A DNA stretch of 64,000 nt from an uncultured Dongia sp. Lineage in GTDB: Bacteria; Pseudomonadota; Alphaproteobacteria; Dongiales; Dongiaceae. The position numbers were made by a program, and so were the translations under genes. The notes under the pieces are model-generated. The model was not told where the DNA came from and searched no databases. It saw only the letters and a program-made list of their open reading frames with translations. The first letter of the stretch is position 1, and each line of letters opens with the position of its first letter. Shown piece by piece: positions 41,204 to 49,964 of this stretch. The stretch covers positions 1 through 64,000 of the forward strand of contig NZ_CAKZGO010000007.1 of assembly GCF_936916975.1 (NCBI RefSeq). Direction: 5' to 3'.

Positions 41204-42526
41204 TCAGTACTTCGTCGTCGAGCGACCGACCTTGCCCTCGGTGTAGCGGCTGAAGCGAAAAGCGTGAAGATTGATGCTCGGTTTGCCATCCAGTGCCAGC
41301 TCGCTCATCAGCTTGCCGACGATCGGCCCCATACCGAAGCCGTGACCGGTGAGACCGGTGGCCAGCAGCAGACCAGGAATTTCGGCAACCGGTCCCAGCA
41401 CAGGAATGCCGTCCGGCATAAGATCCACTTGCCCCGCCCAGCTTTCGATTGCTTGGACACCCATCGCCGTCGGGAACAGCTTGCCCAGATTGGCGACGGC
41501 GTTGCGGACGCGATTCATGTTCGGTGGCACGATCGGGTCACGGTCATAGATCCACGGTTGCTGCAACTCCGGCCGACCCGGCAGCCGATGGAGCAGATCT
41601 CGTGCCGTGACGCCGTTGACCTTGAATGATGTCGCGTGGCGGTTCTCCCACAAGGAGGGCAGAAACCATTTCAAGGCCCGGAAACGATCGAGCGTGATGT
41701 CAACATCGACCTGCAGTTCCTCGGCGAGATTGAGCGTGCCGTCGGATCGCTGACGGAAGCCGATGTGATGGCCATAGAAGGCGATCGTGCTGAGCGGCGC
41801 CAGCGCATTGGTGCGCGAACAGGTAAAACGCGCAATCTGCTGTGGCAGATCGAGGCCGAGGCCCTTCATGACACGAAACGACGAGGCACCGGCGGCGATG
41901 ATAGCAATCTTGGTTCGGATCGTGCCTGCCTCCGACAGAACGGAGGTGACGGCGCCACCTTGCCGCTCGATACCGACGGCGCCACAGCCTTCGAAAAATT
42001 GGGCTCCCAACTCCGTCGCCTTACGGGCAAAGGCATGGGAGACCTTGCGTGGCTCTGCCTGGCCTTCCTTTGGGCCCCACAGCCCACCGATACCTGGATC
42101 GACCAAAGCGGGGATGAGGGTGGACACTTCTTTGGGCGTGATGACCTTGGTATCGACGCCGAACACGCGGTCACGAGCGGCGCCGATTTCGTAGCGCGCC
42201 AGTTCCGCTTCGTCGCGGGCGAGGAACAGGTTGCCGTCCTGGCACCATTCGAGGTCGCTGCCGAGTTCGGCTTCCAATCCCTGCCACAATTTGAGGCAGG
42301 CCAGCATCAGGGTCGTTTCCGCGGGATCCCGGTCCATCGATCGCACAAAACCCCAGGCACGGCCCGATTGCTGGCCGGCGATGCGGGCTTTCTCCAGCAC
42401 CACGACCTTGGCGCCACGCTTGGCGAGGTAATAAGCCGCGGCACAGCCTTGGATGCCGGCGCCAATCACCACGGCGTCGGCCTCTGTCGGCATCGTTTGC
42501 TGGCTGAAGGTCGAGAGGATGCTCAT
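41204..42526 (-). CDS. D-amino-acid-oxidase-type FAD oxidoreductase
   Basis: A 440-residue DAO-family flavoprotein. FAD motif AVVIGAGIQGCAAAYYLAKRGAKVVVLEK and the C-terminal GLTGHGFGMGPIVGKLMSEL are typical of sarcosine/glycine/D-amino-acid oxidases. The preferred substrate cannot be read, but secondary or tertiary amines and amino acids are usual. Single gene on the reverse strand. Confidence 0.88.
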   Translation of the reverse strand: MSILSTFSQQTMPTEADAVVIGAGIQGCAAAYYLAKRGAKVVVLEKARIAGQQSGRAWGFVRSMDRDPAETTLMLACLKLWQGLEAELGSDLEWCQDGNLFLARDEAELARYEIGAARDRVFGVDTKVITPKEVSTLIPALVDPGIGGLWGPKEGQAEPRKVSHAFARKATELGAQFFEGCGAVGIERQGGAVTSVLSEAGTIRTKIAIIAAGASSFRVMKGLGLDLPQQIARFTCSRTNALAPLSTIAFYGHHIGFRQRSDGTLNLAEELQVDVDITLDRFRALKWFLPSLWENRHATSFKVNGVTARDLLHRLPGRPELQQPWIYDRDPIVPPNMNRVRNAVANLGKLFPTAMGVQAIESWAGQVDLMPDGIPVLGPVAEIPGLLLATGLTGHGFGMGPIVGKLMSELALDGKPSINLHAFRFSRYTEGKVGRSTTKY

Positions 42527-42710
42527 ACCCTCGACTCATAACCAATGCAGCGGGGCAGGGGAAGTGACCCGCTGCACACAAACGCGGTCACCGGAAACGG
42601 CCATGAACCTTTTCCACGCGCCGCGCGACCCATTCGCACGTCTGCATGTCAAATTTCCCGACTTCCTCATTGGGCCAAGTGGACGGGCTCGACCATCGAA
42701 GGAAACCAAC

Positions 42711-43124
42711 ATGGATCTCCGCCAAGTCTATCTCAGCAACGAAGGCCGTATCGCGCGGCTGCCATACTTCGGCTACAGCCTAGCGCTCACCATTCCTTAC
42801 ATGCTGCTTGCCTACCTGCTGGTCAGCCTGCTCGGCGCCCTTGGCTCAATCCTGGTTCTCGCCAGCTATGCCGTCATCGCCTATCCTTATTATTGCCTGA
42901 TGGCCAAGCGCCTGCAGGATTTCAACCAGCCGGGCAAATGGGCGATCGCCGTGATCGGACTCGGCCTGCTGGCAAGCGTGCTGCAGTTCGTCGAGGCCTT
43001 GCAGGGCGTCGGCCTTGGCTTGAGCGTCGTGCAGATGCTGGTCGGTTTTGCCATCCTGCTGCTGCCGGGCACCTCGGGTGCCAATGACTACGGCAAGCAG
43101 CCGGGTGCTGCCGTTACCGCCTGA
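42711..43124 (+). CDS. DUF805 family membrane protein
   Basis: A 137-residue protein with about four membrane helices. It begins with the family pattern VYLSNEGRIARLPYFGYSLA and holds MAKRLQDFNQPGKW, the RLHD-like motif of DUF805. ATG at 42711 follows GAAGGAA; the longer frame upstream overlaps the oxidase promoter. Function of the family is unknown. Confidence 0.88.
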   Translation: MDLRQVYLSNEGRIARLPYFGYSLALTIPYMLLAYLLVSLLGALGSILVLASYAVIAYPYYCLMAKRLQDFNQPGKWAIAVIGLGLLASVLQFVEALQGVGLGLSVVQMLVGFAILLLPGTSGANDYGKQPGAAVTA

Positions 43125-43139
43125 GTTACCGCCAAATAA

Positions 43140-43173
43140 AAAGGGCGGCCCCACCACCGTGGGGCCGCCCTTT
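43140..43173. terminator. bidirectional terminator
   Basis: AAAGGGCGGCCCCAC and GTGGGGCCGCCCTTT form a perfect 15-pair stem around CACC. It stands between the converging DUF805 and aminotransferase genes and can serve both. Confidence 0.9.
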
Positions 43174-43197
43174 GCTATGCAAGAGGGATGGAAGGGG

Positions 43198-44382
43198 TTA
43201 AGCCGCCTTGCGCTTCTCCAGGAAGCTGCCGATGCGCTTGATCGCCTCGCCGATATTCTCGATCGAATTGGCGTAGGAGATGCGCAGGTAACCCTCGCCG
43301 AAGGAGCCGAAGCTGGTGCCGGCGATGCTGGCGACACCGGCTTCATCGAGCAGAGCCACTTCCAGCGCCTTTGACTTGAAGCCGGTCCCCTTGATGTTCG
43401 GGAAGGCGTAGAACGCGCCGTAGGGCACGATGCACGACACACCGGGCAGCTTGTTGAGCTCGGAGACCGTGAAGCGGCGGCGCTCGTCGAATGCCACCAT
43501 CATCTTGTTGACGTCGTCGCGCGGGCCGGTGAGAGCGGCGACGCCCGCCCATTGAGCTGCGGCGTTGACGCAGGAATGCACATTGATGCACAGGCGCGTC
43601 GCATGCTCAATCAGGCTCTTCGGCCAGACCGAATAGCCCATGCGCCAGCCGGTCATGGCATAGGTCTTGGACCAGCCGTCCAGCATGATCAGCCGATCAG
43701 CGATCTGCGGATACTTCAGCAGGCTGGTGTGAACCTTGCCGTCATAGAGCATCTCGGAATAGATCTCGTCCGACATGATGGCGACGTTGGGATGCTTCTC
43801 CAGCCCCTTCACCAGCTTGTCGATCTCATCCTTCTCGACGATGCCGCCGGTCGGATTGGCGGGCGAGTTGACGATGATGAGGCGCGTCTTCGGCGTGATG
43901 CGCGAGAGCACGTCTTCCGCCTTGAAGCCAAAGCCGTTCTCCTCGAGGAGCGGCAACGGCACCGGTGTCGCGCCCGAGAACTTGATGGTCGATTCATAGA
44001 TCGGGAAACCCGGGTTCGGGTAGATGATCTCGGCACCCGGCTCGCCGAACATCATGATGGCGAAATACATGGTGACTTTGCCGCCCGGCACGATCAGCAC
44101 GTTGTTGGGGTCGACCGTGGTGATGCCATGGCGCTTGTTGAGGTCGTCGGCCACCGCCTGGCGCACTTCGGGAATGCCGTTGGCCGGCGTGTAACCGTGA
44201 TGTCCGTCGCGCAGCGCCTTGATGCCGGCCTCAACGATATGGGCCGGGGTCTGGAAATCGGGCTGGCCGATGGAGAGGGCGACGATGCTGCGCCCCTGGG
44301 CCCGGAGGGCGTTGGCGCGGGCCAGCACCTCAAAGGCGGATTCTGTCCCGAGGCGGCTCATACCGCCGGCAAGCTGAAGCAT
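43198..44382 (-). CDS. class I/II pyridoxal-phosphate aminotransferase
   Basis: A 394-residue fold-type I aminotransferase resembling aspartate aminotransferases. The PLP lysine is in SKTYAMTGWRMGYSV, and the NPTGG, SDEIYSE and FGEGYLRISYA segments are conserved. It moves an amino group from an amino acid to 2-oxoglutarate or another keto acid. ATG at 44382 could be replaced by Met8. Single gene. Confidence 0.92.
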   Translation of the reverse strand: MLQLAGGMSRLGTESAFEVLARANALRAQGRSIVALSIGQPDFQTPAHIVEAGIKALRDGHHGYTPANGIPEVRQAVADDLNKRHGITTVDPNNVLIVPGGKVTMYFAIMMFGEPGAEIIYPNPGFPIYESTIKFSGATPVPLPLLEENGFGFKAEDVLSRITPKTRLIIVNSPANPTGGIVEKDEIDKLVKGLEKHPNVAIMSDEIYSEMLYDGKVHTSLLKYPQIADRLIMLDGWSKTYAMTGWRMGYSVWPKSLIEHATRLCINVHSCVNAAAQWAGVAALTGPRDDVNKMMVAFDERRRFTVSELNKLPGVSCIVPYGAFYAFPNIKGTGFKSKALEVALLDEAGVASIAGTSFGSFGEGYLRISYANSIENIGEAIKRIGSFLEKRKAA

Positions 44383-44623
44383 TGGTCATTCCCCGATCAA
44401 AATGTCTTACCGGCCCCGAATTTCCGAAGGCCGGAACGGTTCGGCAGTTTAGGTCCGGCACCAACCCCTGACAGGCTCTAGGCGACGAATAGTTACACCA
44501 GGGCGACAGCTGGAACATTGCTCCGAAAACGCAACCAGGGCGCCTGACATCCTAATCAAAGGTTGCGTCCCCGGGTAGATGCTCGGACAGTTGGTCTTGG
44601 CTTATCCGAGAGAGGATTGTGCC

Positions 44624-45346
44624 ATGAACTCTATTCTGGGGCATATCCGCCATCTGATGGATTTCGCGGCGCTTGGCGCCACGGCGAAATCGGTGCGGCG
44701 GGATGGCCTTACATATCTCTCGCTCAAGAAACTGAGGCGATTGGAAGCCACCTTGGATGACGTGCTTGGCCGCGACGTCCCTGGCGATGTTGCGGAGTTT
44801 GGGGTGGCATTGGGCGGCAGCGCCATCATCCTTGCCGAAGGCGCCAAGCGTCATGGGCGCAGCTTCCATGGTTTCGATGTCTTCGCCATGATTCCGCCGC
44901 CAACGTCAGACAAGGATGACGCAAAATCCAAGGATCGATACCAGAAGATTGCCAGTGGCCAATCCAAGGGTATCGGCAGCGACACCTATTACGGCTATCG
45001 CGATGACCTTTACGGCGATGTTTGCAGCGCGTTCCACAATCATGGCCTTGACGCCGATGGCGCGGGTGTAACGCTCCACAAAGGCCTATTCGAGGACACT
45101 CTGCCCAAGGCCGGCCTGGAACGCATCGCCTTCGCACATGTCGACTGCGACTGGTACGACCCGGTGACCTATTGCCTAGCCAGCGTGGCCGATCGCCTCA
45201 GCCCAGGCGGCGTCATCCTGATCGACGATTACCATGACTATGGCGGTTGCCATGTCGCTACGGACGAGTTCCTGCATACCCACCCGGGTTTCACCGTTGA
45301 AGACGGTGAAAACGTCATCCTGCGCCGGACCGGCCGACATAACTGA
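44624..45346 (+). CDS. TylF/MycF-type SAM-dependent methyltransferase
   Basis: A 240-residue methyltransferase. SAM-binding region DVAEFGVALGGSAIILAEGA and a metal-binding VILIDDYHDYGG stretch are those of the TylF/MycF sugar O-methyltransferase group. ATG at 44624 follows GAGAGGA. It is not next to any polysaccharide or antibiotic genes, so the acceptor is unknown. Confidence 0.85.
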   Translation: MNSILGHIRHLMDFAALGATAKSVRRDGLTYLSLKKLRRLEATLDDVLGRDVPGDVAEFGVALGGSAIILAEGAKRHGRSFHGFDVFAMIPPPTSDKDDAKSKDRYQKIASGQSKGIGSDTYYGYRDDLYGDVCSAFHNHGLDADGAGVTLHKGLFEDTLPKAGLERIAFAHVDCDWYDPVTYCLASVADRLSPGGVILIDDYHDYGGCHVATDEFLHTHPGFTVEDGENVILRRTGRHN

Positions 45347-45454
45347 TCGGGTGGTCCTTGCCCCATGAACCTTGACGGCGTGGCGGGGGTCGGTTACATC
45401 GCTGCCCGCGCCTCCCGATGCTATCGGGTGCGCTGTCGGTGTCCATGCCGCGAT

Positions 45455-45532
45455 GGCGGGTGTAGCTCAATTGGTTAGAGCGCCGGATTGTGATTCCGGA
45501 GGTTGCGGGTTCAAGTCCCGTCACTCGCCCCA
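45455..45532 (+). tRNA. tRNA-His(GUG)
   Basis: Anticodon GTG in loop ATTGTGAT. The acceptor stem has eight pairs, GGCGGGTG with CACTCGCC, so the extra G-1 opposite C73 is encoded, followed by CCA. This is the universal tRNA-His identity mark. Confidence 0.95.
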
Positions 45533-46225
45533 GTCTTTTCAGTAACTTAGAAGATTTTTCCGGCGCTAGAGCGGCGGCATCCGGCGCTCTCTGCAGCTAC
45601 ATGCTCAGGCTGCCCTGGATTTTGAAGCTACCGTGAGGCAGGCGCTAGATCGGTAAGCCCTTCGGCTGTAAGGCGGCTGCGGTTAGATCGGTGTAGGTGA
45701 AATACCGCCGACCGATCATTCTGAAAGCGCCGTCTGCCATGACACCTCGCCGGCACACCAACTGAGCGAGCCGACTTTGAGTCGCTGGTGCATCGCCGGC
45801 GGCACGAGGATGGCGTGCTGCGCTGCAGCATAAAATTACTTTCGTTTGGCGATCTGCGAACAGGTTGCAAGCTGCCCAAAAAGTCTCGAAATTTCTTTGA
45901 ATTACTTAGAAAAAAGCCATGGCGTGTTCGCCGCAGCGCTTTCCATTTACTTTCGCAGCGCGCTTTGAAAATGGTGCTTTTGTGAAAAGCCGCAGTGACT
46001 TCCTGGAAAATTTTGGTTAGGGTTCCTTCCGCTGGCTGGGGAGCTAGCGACTGCTGCAAGACGACAAGAAGCAAGAGACCGCACGGTCCAAGTTCTGGGA
46101 CGACACGACGAGAATAGACTTCGGTGGGGGAGGGACCTTCTTCGGTCCATTAAGAGGCAGACCCGCAACGGTCTGCCTCTTACCATTTGGGCTTGGCCAT
46201 TTGGGCCGGATGCGTTGGGCGGGCG
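45533..46225. other. long gap after tRNA-His with candidate small RNA
   Basis: No protein gene is convincing in these nearly 700 bases. Part of it, about 45830-46020, is clearly richer in A and T than the surroundings. The right end is highly structured: GACCG/CGGTC (46077-46087), GGACC/GGTCC (46133-46148), then a perfect 13-pair stem TAAGAGGCAGACC/GGTCTGCCTCTTA (46151-46182). An untranslated RNA ending at that stem is possible. Confidence 0.4.
46151..46182. terminator. strong hairpin upstream of the glycosylase 3' end
   Basis: TAAGAGGCAGACC at 46151-46163 pairs fully with GGTCTGCCTCTTA at 46170-46182 around CGCAAC. It lies 43 bases after the stop of the reverse-strand glycosylase gene and could end that transcript or one arriving from the left. 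Confidence 0.65.
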
Positions 46226-46783
46226 CTAGTAGCGCATCCCGGCCTTCTGGGCGGTAAGCCAGGGCGGCTGCAGCCGGGCGATCTTCTTATAGACCGGACA
46301 ATCCTCGGCATGGGTTCCGGGCAGATAGCCGATCGACATCAGGAACTCGCCGACGATCTCGCCCCCGGTGAAAACGAATTCCCGCTTGAACAGCTTCACC
46401 CAATCCGCTTTCGGCAACGGATGCTGTGCCGCCAGCCAGGCCGCGAACGAGCCATGGGCCTTCTGCAGCATTCGGATGCGCTTGGCGTTCTCGATCGCGG
46501 CGTTGACCTTCAGGCGATTGCGGATGATGCCGGAGTCATTCAGCAAGCGGTCGCGCTGCTTGTCGCCATAGCGCGCCACCTTGTCGATCACAAAGCCGCT
46601 ATAGGCGGCGCGGAAGGCGTCCTGCTTCTTCAGGATGGTGAGCCAGGAGAGGCCCGCCTGGTTGATCTCCAGCACCAATCGCTCGAACAACTGGTCATCA
46701 TCGGCAATCGGGTAGCCGTAGTGATGGTCGTGATAGGGGCCGTGGAACTCATGCCCTGGCGCCACCGCACAATAGCTGCTCAT
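46226..46783 (-). CDS. tag: DNA-3-methyladenine glycosylase I
   Basis: A 185-residue Tag-family base-excision glycosylase. Visible family parts are YHDHHYGYPIADDDQLFERL, the INQAGLSWLTILKKQ helix and the C-terminal GYLPGTHAEDCPVY. It removes 3-methyladenine from alkylated DNA. The usual Tag zinc-binding Cys/His residues are partly kept (Cys5 and the late Cys). It is followed upstream on the same strand by the DUF1467 gene, four bases away. Confidence 0.9.
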   Translation of the reverse strand: MSSYCAVAPGHEFHGPYHDHHYGYPIADDDQLFERLVLEINQAGLSWLTILKKQDAFRAAYSGFVIDKVARYGDKQRDRLLNDSGIIRNRLKVNAAIENAKRIRMLQKAHGSFAAWLAAQHPLPKADWVKLFKREFVFTGGEIVGEFLMSIGYLPGTHAEDCPVYKKIARLQPPWLTAQKAGMRY

Positions 46784-46787
46784 GGCC

Positions 46788-47036
46788 TTAAGCGCCGATC
46801 AGTTGCAGGAGCGAGAAATCGAGTACGTGGAAGGTGATGAAGGCTGCGCCCCAGATCACGGTGGCGACCAGTGTTGTGATCAGTGCTTTTTTGAGCAGCA
46901 TCGGGTTGCTGGGTGCACCGGGGTCGTGTCCGGGATCCGGGCTCTCTGAGCGGCGCACGCCCCAGGGCAGGACCACAAACAGGGTCAGCCACCAGATGAC
47001 CAGGAACATAAAAATTTGCGTCATAATGCCTGACAT
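46788..47036 (-). CDS. DUF1467 family membrane protein
   Basis: An 82-residue protein with two membrane helices (about 5-25 and 55-75) and the family pattern WWLTLFVVLPWGVR. The start at 47036 or Met5 are both possible. It lies 10 bases after the methylmalonyl-CoA epimerase gene, a neighbour pair common in alphaproteobacteria. Function is unknown. Confidence 0.85.
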   Translation of the reverse strand: MSGIMTQIFMFLVIWWLTLFVVLPWGVRRSESPDPGHDPGAPSNPMLLKKALITTLVATVIWGAAFITFHVLDFSLLQLIGA

Positions 47037-47046
47037 AATTACGCAC

Positions 47047-47451
47047 TCACGCCTGTTCCAGTTCAATGAGCGTGCCCAGGAAATCCTTGGGGTGAAGGAA
47101 CAGGACCGGCTTGTCATGAGCGCCGATCTTGGGCTCGCCGTCGCCCAGCACCCGAGCGCCGGTCGCCTTCAACTGATCGCGGGCAGCCAGGATATCATCC
47201 ACTTCGTAGCATATATGGTGCACCCCGCCCGCCGGATTACGGCCGAGGAAAGCAGCAATCGGAGAATCCGCACCCAAGGGGTGCAGCAGCTCGATCTTGG
47301 TGTTGCCGAGTTCGACAAACACCACGCTGACGCCGTGTTTCGGCTGTTCGAGAGGCGCCGACACCTTGGCACCCAAGGTCGTCCGATACAGCTCCGTAGC
47401 CTGGTCAAGATCCGGCACGGCGATGGCAACGTGGTTGAGGCGGCCGATCAT
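47047..47451 (-). CDS. mce: methylmalonyl-CoA epimerase
   Basis: A 134-residue vicinal-oxygen-chelate protein with metal ligands in GRLNHVAIAVPDL, HHICYEVDD and the C-terminal GTLIELEQ. It converts (S)- to (R)-methylmalonyl-CoA ahead of the B12-dependent mutase in propionate breakdown. The mutase genes are not in this window. The B12-controlled cobalt genes elsewhere in the window fit a need for cobalamin. Confidence 0.94.
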   Translation of the reverse strand: MIGRLNHVAIAVPDLDQATELYRTTLGAKVSAPLEQPKHGVSVVFVELGNTKIELLHPLGADSPIAAFLGRNPAGGVHHICYEVDDILAARDQLKATGARVLGDGEPKIGAHDKPVLFLHPKDFLGTLIELEQA

Positions 47452-47763
47452 CGATGGGTCCTTTCCGATGGGGGCCCAAATACAGGGCTGATTCGGTGGC
47501 GATGGTGCGGCGCAGCGTCATATTGGTCAAGTTGCGCGGGCTGCCATGGTGGCAGGCACATCGCCGCAGGCCGGCGCAATCCTAAAAGAATACGAAAATG
47601 TCGCAGAAAGGGGTTCCACCCACAAATAAGTGTGGTGCCAGTCCTAGGCGACCCCTGGATTTCTGGCGGGCCCTTAGCTAAAATTCGTTATCAATTCGTT
47701 AAAAATTAGAACGCGACAACGTGGCCGCCTTAGGCCCAGTCCGCCATGAATGGAAGGTACGCT
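47452..47763 (+). promoter_or_regulatory. AT-rich upstream region of first FecR gene
   Basis: A 312-nt gap. The sequence AATTCGTTA occurs twice in direct orientation, at 47682-47690 and 47693-47701, exactly 11 bases apart, so both copies face one side of the helix. This lies about 65 bases before the FecR start. No gene is seen in the gap; the left part holds the mce promoter. Confidence 0.45.
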
Positions 47764-48645
47764 ATGACCCGCCACCCCGGAGCTATGCTGAATGTCCGCC
47801 GATCTACTGCATCCAGGTTATTGACGCCGGGAACGCTGGTTGTCGCCTTCACAACCTTCGCGGCGTTGCTGACCTCGAGCGCCTCTGCCGATGTCATCGG
47901 CAGCGTCATTCTGCAGGATTATCGCGGCGCGGTTGCGACACCCGATGGCGTGCAGGAGCCCAAGCCGATCCGCTTTCAAGATCAGGTTTCGGCCCTCGAT
48001 ACAGTGCAGACCGGTGACGGTGGCGCCACCTCGATGCAGTTCCTTGATGAAACGCGCTTCGATGTCGGGCCGAACGCCATGGTGAAGCTCGACGATTTCG
48101 TGTTCGACCCGGCAAGCACCGAGGGCGCTGGCAGGATCTCGATGGCCGTGGGTGCCTTCCGCTTTGTCGGCGGCAAGATGAAGAGCGACGAGAACGTCAA
48201 GCTTGTCACCCCGACCGCGACGATGACCATCCGCGGCACTGAACTGGTGATTTACGTCGGTCTCGACGGCACCACCGAAGTGAACGTGGTCGATGGCTCT
48301 ATCGATGTCCAAGTCTGCGACAAGGCGGAAGTCGTTCCCGCCGCCGTTGGCCAGCGCGTCGTTATTCCGCCGACCTGCAGCGCCAGCGTCACAGTGGCGC
48401 GTCCGGTGCCGACAGATCTCGCGGGCCTCGACGTACCTGACGATCTCGGCGATTTCGCAACAGCAGCCGGTGGCGACGAGGGCGGACCTGGCGATGATGG
48501 CGGCCCCGGCGGCGACGATCGCGGTGGCCGCAAGAACGACCGTGATCAATCCGAGCCGGATCCAGAACCCGCCGCGCCGGATCCGGGTCCGGCTCCGGAG
48601 CCGGATCCCGACGAAGGCGGCGAAGAGGGCAATCCTAGCTACTAG
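47764..48645 (+). CDS. secreted FecR-domain protein, acidic Pro/Gly tail
   Basis: A 293-residue exported protein. Signal peptide to about residue 42 (SASA). The FecR-like beta domain (about 45-190) contains the segments LDTVQTGDGGATSMQFLD and TATMTIRGTELVIYV. The last 70 residues are low-complexity, first Gly/Asp- then Pro/Asp/Glu-rich. No cytosolic sigma-regulatory part or membrane helix exists, so it is not a classical FecR anti-sigma factor. A close paralogue lies 1.3 kb downstream. ATG at 47764 follows GGAAGGT. Confidence 0.8.
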   Translation: MTRHPGAMLNVRRSTASRLLTPGTLVVAFTTFAALLTSSASADVIGSVILQDYRGAVATPDGVQEPKPIRFQDQVSALDTVQTGDGGATSMQFLDETRFDVGPNAMVKLDDFVFDPASTEGAGRISMAVGAFRFVGGKMKSDENVKLVTPTATMTIRGTELVIYVGLDGTTEVNVVDGSIDVQVCDKAEVVPAAVGQRVVIPPTCSASVTVARPVPTDLAGLDVPDDLGDFATAAGGDEGGPGDDGGPGGDDRGGRKNDRDQSEPDPEPAAPDPGPAPEPDPDEGGEEGNPSY

Positions 48646-48674
48646 ACAATAGCCGGACGTCTCACGGTTGAGTT

Positions 48675-48710
48675 CCGCCGGCGCGCTTTCAGGCGCGCCG
48701 GCGGTTTCGT
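48675..48710 (+). terminator. terminator after first FecR gene
   Basis: CCGCCGGCGCGC and GCGCGCCGGCGG form a 12-pair stem with a six-base loop, followed by TTTCGTCTTGTT. It isolates this gene from the next. Confidence 0.8.
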
Positions 48711-48889
48711 CTTGTTAAGGTTGATGACGTTGCATGTTCGCCACATGCACTCGAAGATCGTGTATACAGGCGTGATCACGCCTTGACCACTTTGTGCGGG
48801 CGCAATAAAGTCCGACAATATTAAATTTACTAAAAATTGTCTTTGATTGAGCGCTGGAGCGTCGAACCGTTAACCGGGTGGGGGATGCA

Positions 48890-49576
48890 TTGAAGGCTAT
48901 TGCTCGATTTAGGGGTCTTGCCCTTTCGCTTGCTCTTGGGGCGAGCATCACCGCAGGCGTTATGGTCCAGCATGCCGAAGCTGCGACAATCGATTTCGAG
49001 AACACTGGTGGAGTAGTCGAGCCTGGCTTGGGAACCGTCACGGTGATCCCCAACGGTTATGGTGGCTTTGTTTGGGAGAACTTCGATACCCTTGACGCTC
49101 AAACTGAATGGGGTTCGGAACCTGATAGCGGATATATCAACGGCACCGTTTCGGGCGAGTATGTAGCCTTTAATCACTTTGCTGATCCGGCTTCGATAAG
49201 CCGCGCCACGAACTTCAATTTTATTAGCGCGGCATTTACCGCGGCTTGGTATGACGATCTCCAGCTGGATATCGCTGGTTTCCGCGATGGTGTGCAAATC
49301 TATAGCACGACACTCACTCTCACGACTGAGCTCTACAGCAACCTGTTTTTGAACTGGTTTGATCTCGATCAGATCACCTTCGTGTCGTATGGCGGGACCA
49401 ACACGAAATTTCCGGCCGGACATCGTCGGCAATTCGTCATGGACGACCTGCAGTATACCAATGTTGTCGCGACACCGATTCCGGCGGCTTTGCCGCTTTT
49501 CGCGACAGCCATGCTCGGTCTTGGCGTGCTGGCGCGCCGTCGCAACCGCAAGCAGGCCCAAGCGCCCGCCATTTGA
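48890..49576 (+). CDS. exported protein with PEP/VPLPA-CTERM-like sorting tail
   Basis: A 228-residue protein with a signal peptide (to about residue 31, HAEA). The body is beta-rich and Asn/Gly/Asp/Thr-rich with aromatic patches. The end is a tripartite sorting tail: TPIPAALPLF motif, hydrophobic helix TAMLGLGVLA and the basic cluster RRRNRK. Such tails send proteins to exosortase-type processing and the surface. TTG at 48890 has GGGGGA upstream; GTG at 48878 is the alternative. An AT-rich inverted element, ACAAT...ATTGT, lies at 48815-48840. No exosortase gene is seen here. Confidence 0.75.
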   Translation: MKAIARFRGLALSLALGASITAGVMVQHAEAATIDFENTGGVVEPGLGTVTVIPNGYGGFVWENFDTLDAQTEWGSEPDSGYINGTVSGEYVAFNHFADPASISRATNFNFISAAFTAAWYDDLQLDIAGFRDGVQIYSTTLTLTTELYSNLFLNWFDLDQITFVSYGGTNTKFPAGHRRQFVMDDLQYTNVVATPIPAALPLFATAMLGLGVLARRRNRKQAQAPAI

Positions 49577-49964
49577 CACATTGACGACTGCCATATTCGC
49601 CCAAGCTGTGGCTTGCGTCACAGCGCGGGCAGGGCGGGGCGCCTAAATTCATCTTCATGCACCGGGCACTGGAGCACCGGTCACTGAAGATGGTCGATTC
49701 CATGTCCCACGACACGCACGCTTATGCCTGGGTTCTCGTCGCCCTCCTGTTGGGTTTGGGGGTCGTGGTAAACTTGCCTCATGACGCTACTGCGTCCCTC
49801 GGCACGCAATCGGTGGCCAGCTTTGGTGACGCCGATCTCGCCGATCTTCCCACTATGTACGACTAGGACCGAACGGCTCTTGCGCCGTTCGCGTGCGCCA
49901 GAGCCCGTATCCGGTGAACCAAACCGGGACACACTGCGACCAATGTCCAAGGACGGTCGGAGTT
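49577..49964 (+). other. gap with a possible small membrane peptide
   Basis: A 388-nt gap. One forward frame, from about 49690 to 49866, would encode a 58-residue peptide with a single hydrophobic helix (AWVLVALLLGLGVVV) and a final DADLADLPTMYD. It has only a weak ribosome-binding site. It could be a small membrane peptide of the FecR island or chance; I see no other feature except the upstream sequence of the second FecR gene. Confidence 0.3.

Noticed and set aside
45628-46074. Reverse frame of about 148 codons in the gap after tRNA-His
   Set aside because: Arg/Ser-rich translation without motifs or a good ribosome-binding site; overlaps the A+T-rich, structured part.
46051-46258. A forward frame giving a peptide with FWDDTTRIDFGGGG
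   Set aside because: It looked protein-like, but there is no ATG, GTG or TTG start, a stop lies just upstream, and it runs into the hairpin and antisense to the glycosylase gene.
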